Shown in pieces: positions 15,599-23,752 of a stretch of 43,010 bases of DNA. The position numbers and the translations under genes are program-made. Position 1 is the stretch's first letter; the number at the start of each line of letters is the position of its first letter. Below the pieces are notes generated by a model. That model saw only the letters and a program-made list of their open reading frames with translations, had not been told where the DNA came from and did no database searches. Source of the DNA: a virus; the IMG/VR virus record IMGVR_UViG_3300032116_000431, positions 1 to 43,010 of that record. The stretch is one strand, 5' to 3'.

Positions 15599-17257
15599 AT
15601 GAGCAACTACAGAAGCATGATCGACCAGGCCCTTGAGGCCGCTCGTGCTCGTGCTCACACTCCCGTTGAGACTGTAAAAGCCGCCTCTGCCGAAGATGCA
15701 CTCATCAAGGAGGCAAACGATCTCGCAAACGCACTCGAGTTCGTTTCCCTTAGCGCTTCGGGCGGTGATAACGCTGCTGGGTTTCGACAGGAGATGATCC
15801 GCGACTTCTACAAGAGCGCCACTAGTCCAGCACAGGGACCTACAGCCGCCTCTGGCGTACAGGGAATTGCTCCCGCTGCGGGTAAGAAAAAGCTCGCCCC
15901 TGTTGGACTGGTAGGAGGCAATAGCCCTGTGCAGGGATCTACTACTCCCGAGGCTCGCGACGGCCAGAAGACTCTCCTTGAGTCGTTTAAGCAGGGCAGT
16001 GGTCAGTCCCTCTACGACATGCTTATGAGCAATAAGACTGCTGGCGCAGGCGGTCCCGCAGAGCACGACTCAGAGACGATGGCCGGCGTCGGTACAGCGA
16101 ATGAGAACTCAACGTACCGCAAGACGCTTCATACAAACGAAGGTCCTGTCAACGCCAACCGCCGTGATCTAAAGAAGAATACGCGCGCTCGGCTTGCGGA
16201 GGTCTTTGGACACACCAACGATACCCTTGGGGATGCAACCGCAGCGCAAATCTTCCCACAGGCCGCATCTCGCGGAAACCTCAAGATTGCGTCCGCGTCA
16301 CGCACGCGGAGGTTACTTCAGGTAAATAAAGAAGCAGGGATGGAGAAAGAGGCTATCCTAGGTGCTGTGCGTAATCTATTCCGAGGTGGCGCTAACGCAG
16401 CCGCCGGCGCAGCTCCCAAACTTAAGAACTTTAAGAAAGCCCCCAGTGCAGCCCCGAATACACCCCCTTATTATCGCCCAACTCCAGGCCCAACTCCAGG
16501 CCCAACTCCAGGCCCAACTCCCAAGTCGGGTAGGTATCAGAAATACCAAAAAGCTAGACAAGCTGCCGCTGCAGGTCCGTCATTTCGCGAGAGAATACGA
16601 AACTTTATTGGAACACCCGAAGAGGTTGCTAAAAAACGGCAAGCTATAACGGATGATATCGGACGCGTTCGCCAAGTGACCGACCTTGTTACCGACACAT
16701 TGCCTAACGCGGTGAGAGGCATCGGTGACGCTGGACAGCGCTTCCTTAATTTCGTCAGAAGAACGCCGCAGCCCGCTGTACAAGAGGGCATGAGTGACAC
16801 TACCAAGGCTCTTCTCGGAATTGGAGGAGCCACTGCTGCTGGTGGTCTCGGCTTGATGGCACTCAAGGGGATGTCAAGCGACGGCCGTGAGGCAACAGCG
16901 AGTGCGTTTCCGCTGACTCTCAGCCTTCTTGAAAAACGCGCTGACCAGCTCCACGCGGGTCTTGGTGGACTTGCGTTTGGCCCCCTCGGTGCCGGCGTAG
17001 GAGCGGATAACGATAGAGGTTTTCGTGCTATGGGCGGCTCTCTGGTCGGTGGTACGGCTGGTGGCATGTTGGGAGCCTTACCCGGCCTGGCCCTAAATGC
17101 GCCAGGGGCAGCCTCTTTAGGCGGCGCTTTAGGTGGAATGCTCGGAAGCGGCCTTGGCGGATATATGGGTCACGGATCTATTTCTGACCGTGAGAAGCTT
17201 CTCGTACTAAAGCAAAAAGCAGAGCTTGAAGCTGCCCGCCAGCGGGGAGAAATCTGA
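15599..17257 (+). CDS. Large disordered/glycine-rich virion protein
   Basis: 552 aa, ATG with AGAGG 6 bases upstream. The N-terminus (MSNYRSMIDQALEAARARA) is helical and leads into a VKAASAEDALIKEA motif segment. Long Gly/Ser/Pro linkers follow, with a PTPG repeat near residues 294-308, a basic helical middle (FRERIRNFIGTPEEVAKKR) and two large Gly/Ala hydrophobic regions: about 404-420 and 455-525. Four K-x-A-[SAG] sites occur (VKAAS, NKTAG, LKIAS, NKEAG). Such proteins are typical of internal or ejected virion proteins that may meet the host membrane (inference). Family not named. Confidence 0.6.
   Translation: MSNYRSMIDQALEAARARAHTPVETVKAASAEDALIKEANDLANALEFVSLSASGGDNAAGFRQEMIRDFYKSATSPAQGPTAASGVQGIAPAAGKKKLAPVGLVGGNSPVQGSTTPEARDGQKTLLESFKQGSGQSLYDMLMSNKTAGAGGPAEHDSETMAGVGTANENSTYRKTLHTNEGPVNANRRDLKKNTRARLAEVFGHTNDTLGDATAAQIFPQAASRGNLKIASASRTRRLLQVNKEAGMEKEAILGAVRNLFRGGANAAAGAAPKLKNFKKAPSAAPNTPPYYRPTPGPTPGPTPGPTPKSGRYQKYQKARQAAAAGPSFRERIRNFIGTPEEVAKKRQAITDDIGRVRQVTDLVTDTLPNAVRGIGDAGQRFLNFVRRTPQPAVQEGMSDTTKALLGIGGATAAGGLGLMALKGMSSDGREATASAFPLTLSLLEKRADQLHAGLGGLAFGPLGAGVGADNDRGFRAMGGSLVGGTAGGMLGALPGLALNAPGAASLGGALGGMLGSGLGGYMGHGSISDREKLLVLKQKAELEAARQRGEI
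16477..16522 (+). repeat. 12-bp tandem repeat encoding PTPG
   Basis: Three exact copies of CCCAACTCCAGG, plus a partial fourth, run in frame and encode Pro-Thr-Pro-Gly units. Exact identity at the DNA level suggests recent slippage-type expansion and variable copy number between related phages. Confidence 0.9.
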
Positions 17258-17472
17258 TGAGATCCCACTCACTGGCGGAGTACTCTGTACTCTTTGATGA
17301 GATTGATTCAGGTCGCTTTGGCGATCATGTCAAAGAAGCGCTATATGGAGTTTGCGAAGGCATGGCTTCTTCAGTACAATCGCACTACGAGAAGAAGGCA
17401 TCGTCTCCAACTTCCATGACAGAAGAAGATGCGCGGCAAGCACGCCTGAATCAACTTCTACGAAAGTTCTAA
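17257..17472 (+). CDS. Small helical protein
   Basis: 71 aa, ATG overlapping the upstream stop (ATGA). The start, SLAEYSVLFDEIDSGRFGDHVKEALYG, is helical, and a YEKKASSP motif copy lies near residue 45. Charged and soluble. It may be a minor head protein or a small chaperone. No family recognised. Confidence 0.5.
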   Translation: MRSHSLAEYSVLFDEIDSGRFGDHVKEALYGVCEGMASSVQSHYEKKASSPTSMTEEDARQARLNQLLRKF

Positions 17473-17487
17473 TTGCGAGGACTGCAA

Positions 17488-17853
17488 ATGCTAAAGATCG
17501 GAAGTGCAGAACTGGCAGTAGTCTCCGCAAGGAGCGCTGCCACCATTCGCTCGCTGACTGAAAAGGTCGCGAGCCTGGAGCAGGAGAACGTCCAGCTCCG
17601 CACAAAGCTTGCCTCGATTGCGCGCGACCACAAGGTTGCTGAGATTGCGCGTGAGATGGAGGACAAGGGTCTGAACGCCCACATGACGTTCGAAGAGAAG
17701 ATCGCGCACATTCGGGGCCATGCGCATCTTGAGAACGTACAAGAGGCGGTCAAGATGGCGAGTGCGGGCAATGTCCGCCTTGCCGATGTTTCGAATCAGC
17801 CGGGGTCTTCAGCCCTGGATGCCCTCACCTCCTTCTGCCTTACTGGCGAATAA
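17488..17853 (+). CDS. Small coiled-coil protein before the capsid genes
   Basis: 121 aa from ATG 17488, preceded by GAGGA at 6 bases; the TTG at 17473 is less likely. Residues about 18-50 form a leucine-heptad coiled coil (IRSLTEKVASLEQENVQLR). Three motif copies occur (EKVAS, TKLAS, VKMAS), so a short protein could be cut into three or four pieces. Position directly before the decoration and capsid genes fits a scaffold or assembly helper (inference). Confidence 0.6.
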   Translation: MLKIGSAELAVVSARSAATIRSLTEKVASLEQENVQLRTKLASIARDHKVAEIAREMEDKGLNAHMTFEEKIAHIRGHAHLENVQEAVKMASAGNVRLADVSNQPGSSALDALTSFCLTGE

Positions 17854-17865
17854 CTGGAGATCCCT

Positions 17866-18456
17866 ATGGCTGGACAGTTCGTCACGATTCTGAATCCTGG
17901 GTACTCGACCCTCTACACGCGCGATCTTGCTTACCAGGCAAGTGCAAATGTTGAGGGCAGCGCCACTATGAACGTATTCAACCCGGATGCTACCCATCCT
18001 CTCCAGGAGGGTGAGTGGCTGCAGCTGTCGGGTGGTAAGTTCACACGCAGCCTCGCATCTGGCGCAGTTACGGGCTCTGGCTCAGCTTCTGCTCTTGCGA
18101 TTGTAGATGATGCACAGAACGCAGCTGCGTCGCGTCCCTGCTTCATGTACTTCCAGGAGCGGGGCCGCTACGATGCCCAGTTCACCCGGAAGGCACACTG
18201 CATCACAGGTCCTTCAGGATTTGAGTTCCGGACAAAGATGATTGTCTGCGACTCAGGCGATGAGGGTGAGCGGGTGTACGTGTACGTCTGCGAGGATGCC
18301 AGCGGGCGCCTTGTCTCTGCGCTGGTTTCCGTCTCTGTAGCTAATGGGGTTTCTTCGGCTGCAGTTCCCACTACCGGGTCTTGGTACGCCGGTACTATCC
18401 TTCAGGTACACGGTACCAACGACGCCACCGTGCTGTTCCAGCCCGGTTTCCGCTAA
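17866..18456 (+). CDS. Putative capsid decoration protein
   Basis: 196 aa, ATG with GGAG 6 bases upstream. Beta-rich, Ser/Gly/Ala/Val-rich (AIVDDAQNAAASRPCFMYFQ, TKMIVCDSGDEGERVYVYV, a hydrophobic GTILQVHGTNDATVLFQ end). It lies immediately upstream of the major capsid gene, the usual site of small decoration or head-stabilising proteins. No motif copies of K-x-A-S type are seen, as expected for a folded shell protein. Assignment rests on position and fold impression, not homology. Confidence 0.45.
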   Translation: MAGQFVTILNPGYSTLYTRDLAYQASANVEGSATMNVFNPDATHPLQEGEWLQLSGGKFTRSLASGAVTGSGSASALAIVDDAQNAAASRPCFMYFQERGRYDAQFTRKAHCITGPSGFEFRTKMIVCDSGDEGERVYVYVCEDASGRLVSALVSVSVANGVSSAAVPTTGSWYAGTILQVHGTNDATVLFQPGFR

Positions 18457-18486
18457 TCAATCCCACAGTCCCGATAGGAGAACACC

Positions 18487-19620
18487 ATGGATTACTCTGC
18501 TGAAATGGTGAATTCGGGCTTCATCGAGCGCCTCGAGACTGAGGGACCGACGAAGACCGCTGCCGCCTCACTGAACTACATCAAGGACCGCCTGCGCGAG
18601 TCCAGCTTCACCGACATGATCGTTCCGAACGAGCGTGTTGTGCGTGGCGACCTCCAGCGCAGCACTGAGCACGACACCCTCGTGAAGATCGTCGATATCG
18701 AGCCCGGTAGCCGGGCGATGTCGATCAACTTCCGCGGGCAGCCCACTGCTCAGTACGTGAATGGCAAGCGGTATGCCATCGGCTTCTACACCATCTCGTC
18801 CCTCAAGTTCGAGATCGTGGAGCAGGAGCTTATGGCCTACGAGATGCCAATCACCCGTATCATTGAGGAGAACAGCCTCAAGGATATGGTTGAGGTGAAG
18901 GACCGCGAGTTCCTGAACCACGTCGAGTCCTGCGTCAATGCGATGCAGGCCGAGGGCAACAGCGGTTCTTCCGCGTTCTCGGTAATCGGCGGTCAGGTCA
19001 CGATCTCGAAGATCAAGGGTGTGCTGGCTCAGCAGTCGGGCGGCAATGCCACTGACTACACGACCTACGCCATCCAGCGTCCCGATATCGTCAACATCAA
19101 GAAGCTGCTCAAGCGGCAGATCACTGTGGGTGGTGAGACCATCCGCGCTGGTCGCCTGCGTCCGGCTCTGATGCTGATGACCGAGACCGATGCGGACGAC
19201 TTCGATCAGTGGACCCATGAGGACTACGGTGATCGTCTTCAGAGCGAGACCGCTCTTGATGGCTACACCTACAACAAGGTCCTGGGTCTGCGGATCATCC
19301 GCACGATCAAGAACGACATCCTGCGTGAGGGCAACGTCTACGTCTTCACCTCGCCCGAGTTCTTCGGCCGCAACTACACCCTGAACGATGTGAAGTTCTA
19401 CATCGACAAGGTTGCGAACCGGATCTTCTGGCAGGCGTGGATGGACGTCGGCATGGGCTTCGGCAACATCGCTGCGGTGGTGAAGCTCGAGCTCTACCCG
19501 GGCGATGCTTCGAACACGGCTGCCAACAGCTCCGTGATCCCGGTTGAGGAGAGCGACATCGGCGCCCTGAACAACAAGGTTGCCGACGGCCTCACCTTCC
19601 CGAGCATCAACGTCTTCTGA
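18487..19620 (+). CDS. Major capsid protein
   Basis: 377 aa, ATG with AGGAG 6 bases upstream, G/C-biased third positions and a terminator directly after: the signature of a highly expressed gene. The N-terminus (about 35 residues) is helical and contains PTKTAAAS at residues 21-28, a candidate cleavage site. The rest suits a HK97 fold, with a long spine-like helix region (LKFEIVEQELMAYEMPITRIIEE) and a C-terminal VKFYIDKVANRIFWQAWMDVGMGFGNIAAVVKLEL that resembles the P-domain/A-domain end of contractile-tail phage capsids. It forms the icosahedral shell and is probably processed by the protease at 12008. Specific family was not checked. Confidence 0.8.
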   Translation: MDYSAEMVNSGFIERLETEGPTKTAAASLNYIKDRLRESSFTDMIVPNERVVRGDLQRSTEHDTLVKIVDIEPGSRAMSINFRGQPTAQYVNGKRYAIGFYTISSLKFEIVEQELMAYEMPITRIIEENSLKDMVEVKDREFLNHVESCVNAMQAEGNSGSSAFSVIGGQVTISKIKGVLAQQSGGNATDYTTYAIQRPDIVNIKKLLKRQITVGGETIRAGRLRPALMLMTETDADDFDQWTHEDYGDRLQSETALDGYTYNKVLGLRIIRTIKNDILREGNVYVFTSPEFFGRNYTLNDVKFYIDKVANRIFWQAWMDVGMGFGNIAAVVKLELYPGDASNTAANSSVIPVEESDIGALNNKVADGLTFPSINVF

Positions 19621-19640
19621 TCGAAGCGTTCGCTGTTCCT

Positions 19641-19674
19641 AAGCCCCGGGCCGAGTTATCGGGCCGGGGCTTTT
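19641..19674 (+). terminator. Rho-independent terminator after the capsid gene
   Basis: AAGCCCCGGGCCGA (19641-19654) pairs with TCGGGCCGGGGCTT (19659-19672) with one mismatch around a GTTA loop, followed by TTTT. Partial readthrough would set capsid-to-tail ratios. Confidence 0.85.
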
Positions 19675-19694
19675 AACTTAAAAAGGAGATGACT

Positions 19695-20222
19695 GTGAAG
19701 ATCGTCATCCAGAACTCTGTTAGAGATCCTTCGACTCGAGAGCGCCGTCGTGAGCATGTGGCGATGGTGACGCCTTCTCCTATGATTGGCGGCGTCCACC
19801 TCGCTCCCAGAAGAAGCCGCAGCGCGGATACCCAACAGCTATCGAATCACGATCTGCAGGTCATTGCAGATATGATCAAGTGTGGAGTACTCAGAGTCTT
19901 CCAGGCCTCTCCGTATGTGGAGCTGTCAGAAGGCTTTTTCCGTCCAGCAGCTCCGCCCGCTGTAGCTGTAGCTCCAGTAGAACCAGAGGTGAAGGCGTCA
20001 GAGCCCGAAAGTGTGGAGCCTGTAGCTGCTCTAGAGCCGGAAGAGCCGGAGGTAGTTGCAGAGCCCGTAGCAGTTGCCGCTGATGACGATGCCCGCAGGG
20101 AGGAGCTGATGTCGCTCAAGAATGCCGAGCTGCGTGAACTTCTAAGCAACGCAGGCGGTGGTAGCGGTACAGGCCTGTCGAAGGCTCAGCTGGTTGACGC
20201 CATCCTCGAGAGGTCGACATGA
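19695..20222 (+). CDS. Head-completion-region protein with C-terminal SAP/HeH-like domain
   Basis: 175 aa from GTG 19695; the AAGGAG site abuts the ATG at 19689 but is 6 bases from this GTG. N-terminal domain (MKIVIQNSVRDPSTRERR, about 75 residues) is followed by a long Ala/Pro/Glu/Val linker (about 85-130). The last 40 residues (LMSLKNAELRELLSNAGGG, then LSKAQLVDAILE) match the pattern of SAP/HeH-type DNA-binding helical domains. First gene after the capsid terminator. It could tether DNA or a partner at the head-neck region. Function inferred. Confidence 0.55.
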   Translation: MKIVIQNSVRDPSTRERRREHVAMVTPSPMIGGVHLAPRRSRSADTQQLSNHDLQVIADMIKCGVLRVFQASPYVELSEGFFRPAAPPAVAVAPVEPEVKASEPESVEPVAALEPEEPEVVAEPVAVAADDDARREELMSLKNAELRELLSNAGGGSGTGLSKAQLVDAILERST

Positions 20223-20689
20223 TCCGGGTCCATAACATCAGCGACCGTCCGAATTCTCCTTCTCTCCCGCGCGCGATCGCAGTCGGATCCGTCCTTCTGC
20301 GGCCGGGTAAGTTTGTAGAGGTTCCCGAGGAACACATCACACCCTCGCTGCGCAAACTGCACGGCTCACACATCTGGATCGGAGCAGTACCCGCAGCGAA
20401 GTTCATGTCTACGAGCAAGAGCGCTCTTCGGGCACTGAAGACCGACGTATCGCCCATGTCGCAAGAAGAGGTGCGTGCGTATCTCTCGACTTTAGAGAGG
20501 GACGAGCTGCTGCATCTATGCGAGCAGGTGTCCCCGGCGCTCACATTTGAGCGCGCGCCGGGTAAGGCGATGTTGACCATCCTCCTGTCTCGCGCGATCT
20601 TCAGTGAGGGCGCTGTGCTGAACCCAGAGTCCTTCTTCTGGCTTCGACGCTGGACAAAACACGGGTCCGAGTTTGAGGAGCGTGAGTAA
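20219..20689 (+). CDS. Unknown protein in the connector region
   Basis: 156 aa, ATG overlapping the upstream stop (ATGA). The N-terminal part (IRVHNISDRPNSPSLPR, then GSVLLRPGKFVEVP) looks like a small beta domain with a turn-rich PGKFVEV strand. The C-terminal half is helical (SQEEVRAYLSTLERDELLHL). The N-terminus has a resemblance in style to the gene just upstream. Its position suggests a head-tail connector or neck protein. No family recognised. Confidence 0.5.
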   Translation: MIRVHNISDRPNSPSLPRAIAVGSVLLRPGKFVEVPEEHITPSLRKLHGSHIWIGAVPAAKFMSTSKSALRALKTDVSPMSQEEVRAYLSTLERDELLHLCEQVSPALTFERAPGKAMLTILLSRAIFSEGAVLNPESFFWLRRWTKHGSEFEERE

Positions 20690-21189
20690 TGTCCTTTGAG
20701 TCCACAACAGTCATCCCGTCCGCCAGCAAGCGGATGAATGAAATCGTGGCGATGATTCGCCTCTTCCTGCGCGACTTCCCGGAGCTGAACCGGCTGATCG
20801 CTGGAGAAGAGACGAGCGATCGAATGATTGCATGGGCTGTTGTGGACATCATTGCCGATTACAATGGAACTCCTCCGTTCATCGGAAATGCAAGTATCCA
20901 GAATTTTCCTAACTTAAGCATGCTTAAAGATGGGGCAGTTAGCCAGATTTTAGAGTCCGTAGCTATCCTTCAGACTCGAAATCAGATGCAGTACTCTGAT
21001 GGTGGTATCTCTGTCTCCGTTTCAGATAAAGCACCCATGCTCATTCAGTTCGCTCAGATGTTTAGAAACAGATACGAGCAGCAGAAAATTCGTACAAAGT
21101 CATCTCTAAATGTAGAGTACGCATTTGAGGGCGGAGGTGTAGAGTCCGAATACTTCGTCATTAATGGTGTTTACTTCTCCAACTTCTGA
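20689..21189 (+). CDS. Putative head-tail adaptor/connector
   Basis: 166 aa, TAATG overlap with the previous gene. Helical N-terminal two-thirds (MNEIVAMIRLFLRDFPELNRLI, SDRMIAWAVVDIIADYNGTPPF) resemble the helical-bundle adaptor proteins that follow capsid genes in many tailed phages. The C-terminal part is strand-like (VEYAFEGGGVESEYFVINGVYF). Base composition becomes more AT-rich from about 20880. Connector role inferred from fold impression and order. Confidence 0.45.
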   Translation: MSFESTTVIPSASKRMNEIVAMIRLFLRDFPELNRLIAGEETSDRMIAWAVVDIIADYNGTPPFIGNASIQNFPNLSMLKDGAVSQILESVAILQTRNQMQYSDGGISVSVSDKAPMLIQFAQMFRNRYEQQKIRTKSSLNVEYAFEGGGVESEYFVINGVYFSNF

Positions 21190-21196
21190 GGTATCT

Positions 21197-21718
21197 GTGG
21201 AAAATCTATTCAAGAATCCTCATAGTGAAGTTCCAGACGAGCTCTGGAAGGTAGCCTCGCCATTTGAGAGGCAGATGGCTGCTGTGGAGTACTGGGCTGA
21301 GTTACGCGGAGTTGAAAAGATTGCTGCAAAAAGTACAGTCAAGAAACGTATTATTGATTTTTTAGCAGATAAGAATACACCTGATCTCCTCTCTGCCGGT
21401 GCTGGCGCTGGTATTGGTGCAGGCTTAAACCTGTACTCGACAAAAAAGTTTCCGCAAAGCGAAGAGCTTGAAGTCGAAAAGGGTAAATTCACTAAAGAGC
21501 CATCAAGGGAGCAATTAGATCTTAGGGCGGATCGAGCTTCATTGGATGAGCGTAAGGCACGCGGAAATGCTGGGCCGACAACTGAAAAAATTCAGGATAT
21601 TAAAGAAAGATTAGCTTCTATGAGGGCCGAAAATAGGCTATTAAGCACCCTTCTAATGACAGCAGGCACCGGCGCACTGGGCTACGGCCTTTCCAGGCGC
21701 GTACGAGCAATGACGTGA
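21197..21718 (+). CDS. Small tagged, partly hydrophobic protein
   Basis: 173 aa from GTG 21197 (TGAGG 6 bases upstream). The N-terminal VPDELWKVASPFERQ is an instance of the DELxKxA tag, followed by a second copy, VEKIAAKST. A Gly/Ala hydrophobic region (LLSAGAGAGIGAGLNL, about 65-80), a charged coiled section and a hydrophobic C-terminal helix (LLSTLLMTAGTGALGYGLS) follow. Same architecture as other small virion-type proteins here. It overlaps the next gene by GTGA. Confidence 0.55.
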   Translation: MENLFKNPHSEVPDELWKVASPFERQMAAVEYWAELRGVEKIAAKSTVKKRIIDFLADKNTPDLLSAGAGAGIGAGLNLYSTKKFPQSEELEVEKGKFTKEPSREQLDLRADRASLDERKARGNAGPTTEKIQDIKERLASMRAENRLLSTLLMTAGTGALGYGLSRRVRAMT

Positions 21719-22593
21719 TAAAGTTTAGAAATGAGAGAGTAATTTCTTTCTCTCTTGACTATTATGATGTTTACTGGGAAATCGACCCTACGACTGAGGA
21801 TATTCAGCAGTATGAGTTTTTTGTAGAACGAGCAGAAGCCGAGGCTGGGCCGTGGGATGTGATTGCTGGTCCCCTTATTGATCAGTACTACATTAGAGAT
21901 AATGCTATTCACTCCATCACAACTAATGCACGTACCCTTTACTACCGCATTCGGGCTGCTCATCTACCCACAAGCAGAGTCCTCTACTCGGCGACTTTTG
22001 ATAGAGAGGGACCTGCAAACCTCGTAGCAACTGAAATGATTCGGCTCGAGCGCGTTCTATTCGAAGAGTTTTCCGGGGTGCGCTGTTGGCTTTTCCCCCG
22101 TAGAACATTCGGGCAGCGCTGTCCCAGTTGCTATGACTCCGTTCTCGGTAAGACCATTGATACTCGTTGTGTGACTTGTTGGGGGACTGGGTTTAGTGGT
22201 GGTTATCACTACCCTACAGCCATATGGGCTCAGGTAGATGTCTCCCCGGAAAGCGAGCAGGTCAGCGTTGAAGACCATCGCCGCGTTCAGATGGCTCAGA
22301 TGCGCTGCGGTCCCAGCCCTGGAATTAAGCCTTTAGATTTGATAATTGATAATCAAAATAGAAGGTATCGAGTTATCGAGTCGGGAGGTACTACTCTTTC
22401 CGGCGTATTGGTACGTGCAGAGATAAAATTAGCACTTATTCAAAAAGGGTCTATCGAAGATAAGATACCTCTCAAGGTAGATAACGCGGTTACACAACTC
22501 GTTCCCAGAAGAAGTTTTACTAACGCACACTCGCTCGATACGTCTAAAGCCGAAGGTTTGGACGTTTTTGGGCTGTATGGAGTTAGGCGATGA
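21715..22593 (+). CDS. Virion protein with beta-sandwich and Cys4 zinc-like site
   Basis: 292 aa, GTG start overlapping the upstream stop. Residues about 1-95 look like a fibronectin-type beta-sandwich (SFSLDYYDVYWEIDP, IQQYEFFVERAEA, TLYYRIRAAH). At about 133-155 are CPSC and CVTCWGTGF, an obvious Cys4 zinc site. The C-terminal third is beta-rich. I associate this arrangement, from memory only, with neck-region or structural proteins of uncultured contractile phages. It may bridge connector and tail. Confidence 0.55.
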   Translation: MIKFRNERVISFSLDYYDVYWEIDPTTEDIQQYEFFVERAEAEAGPWDVIAGPLIDQYYIRDNAIHSITTNARTLYYRIRAAHLPTSRVLYSATFDREGPANLVATEMIRLERVLFEEFSGVRCWLFPRRTFGQRCPSCYDSVLGKTIDTRCVTCWGTGFSGGYHYPTAIWAQVDVSPESEQVSVEDHRRVQMAQMRCGPSPGIKPLDLIIDNQNRRYRVIESGGTTLSGVLVRAEIKLALIQKGSIEDKIPLKVDNAVTQLVPRRSFTNAHSLDTSKAEGLDVFGLYGVRR

Positions 22594-22904
22594 CAGCGAA
22601 AAAAGAGCGTAAAGAGAGCCTTGTAGAGATTGTCGGGCTACCGACGCTCGCTGCGGGCGCAGGTTCACTTATCGGAGGCATTGCAGGGGGAGCCGTAACT
22701 AGAAAAGTTCTAAGAAGTCCCGGAATATCTGCCCGACTTAGGAAAATGAGCCCTGAACAAAGAAAACAGCTCGTACATAGTCTACATTCAGGCGGAGCTG
22801 CACTTGCAGGTACAGCTTCTGCACTTGGCAGCTATGCTCTCTCTGAGCACATAAGAGACCGAATGGAACGTCGTCGGGAGCTTGAGGCTCGGGAGAAGAA
22901 GTGA
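22590..22904 (+). CDS. Small protein with two glycine-rich hydrophobic segments
   Basis: 104 aa, ATGA overlap with 21715 and GTGA overlap with 22901. Two hydrophobic segments (VGLPTLAAGAGSLIGGIAGGAV and SGGAALAGTASALGSYAL) are separated by a basic loop, and the C-terminus is highly charged (RDRMERRRELEAREKK). It is membrane-active or virion-internal in appearance; the topology resembles small holin-like proteins, but the location among neck genes argues for a virion component. Confidence 0.5.
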   Translation: MTAKKERKESLVEIVGLPTLAAGAGSLIGGIAGGAVTRKVLRSPGISARLRKMSPEQRKQLVHSLHSGGAALAGTASALGSYALSEHIRDRMERRRELEAREKK

Positions 22905-23746
22905 GTTCGACGAATGTAAGACGCTCACCTCTCGAGGTCGGTCGCGGTGATGATCCCGCGGTCTTCGCAATGCGTCTTTACATTCAGTACCTTCAAGGCC
23001 TCTTTAACTGGATGCCCGAGGGAACATTTCACTGGGAGCCTGATGATGAGATCACGGAGATCATGATCCGAGGTCAAGCCCCGCTGAATACGGAAGTAGT
23101 GGGAAAGAGACCTGCGATTACGGTGGTAATGGGGCCATATCAGTTTGCGGGAATTGGTATCGATAATCTCCTGTCTTACAATCCAAAAACAGGAGCGAGA
23201 GTTCGGACTGACTTAATGTCCGGCTATCTAGTGGTTTACACAATTGCAGATTCAGATATCATTGCGATGCGTCTTGCCCACATCGTCTCGCATCACACCC
23301 GGGTAAACCAGCGATTACTTGAAAGTCCTGGTGGGTTTTACTCTATCGCTCGGCCTTCTCCGACGGTAAACTCTCCCAGTCCGCCAGGTCAATTGGTCAT
23401 GGGAGACCCTGGGCAATTGATCATGTGCCAGGTTAACATCCCCTTCCAGATGCAATGGACTTGGGAAACGAGTCCTAAGCAACAACCCCAGTTCCGATCT
23501 CTCGGCCTGATTACAGATTCAAGACGAGCTTCAGAATACGAGTTCGCGCAGGACGAGACGGTCTCTAACATCCGATTGGCCATGAATCTTGATGATGTGC
23601 GCGTGCGTCGCCTTCGCGGACCGCGTATTATCAGTCAGAGTAATGGTATTCCCACGTATCATCAGCCAGTCACCGAAATCATTCACGAAGGGACCGAAGA
23701 TTTTCAGATCTCAGGTCTCGAAGCCTTCCAAGAAGACACGGAGTAG
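22901..23746 (+). CDS. Putative tail-terminator/neck protein
   Basis: 281 aa, GTG start overlapping the upstream stop. Mixed alpha/beta with ITVVMGPYQFAGIGIDNLL and LMSGYLVVYTIADSDIIAMRLAHIV, a pattern like tail-completion proteins that cap the tail tube. Directly precedes the sheath gene, where such proteins are normally found. A Pro/Ser-rich loop (PSPTVNSPSPPGQLVMGDP) divides the fold. Assignment by position and impression only. Confidence 0.45.
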   Translation: MSSTNVRRSPLEVGRGDDPAVFAMRLYIQYLQGLFNWMPEGTFHWEPDDEITEIMIRGQAPLNTEVVGKRPAITVVMGPYQFAGIGIDNLLSYNPKTGARVRTDLMSGYLVVYTIADSDIIAMRLAHIVSHHTRVNQRLLESPGGFYSIARPSPTVNSPSPPGQLVMGDPGQLIMCQVNIPFQMQWTWETSPKQQPQFRSLGLITDSRRASEYEFAQDETVSNIRLAMNLDDVRVRRLRGPRIISQSNGIPTYHQPVTEIIHEGTEDFQISGLEAFQEDTE

Positions 23747-23752
23747 CCTCTC

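Noticed and set aside
18568-19218. 216-codon minus-strand open frame inside the capsid gene
   Set aside because: It is the shadow of a highly G/C3-biased capsid gene; no ribosome site, no protein-like motif.
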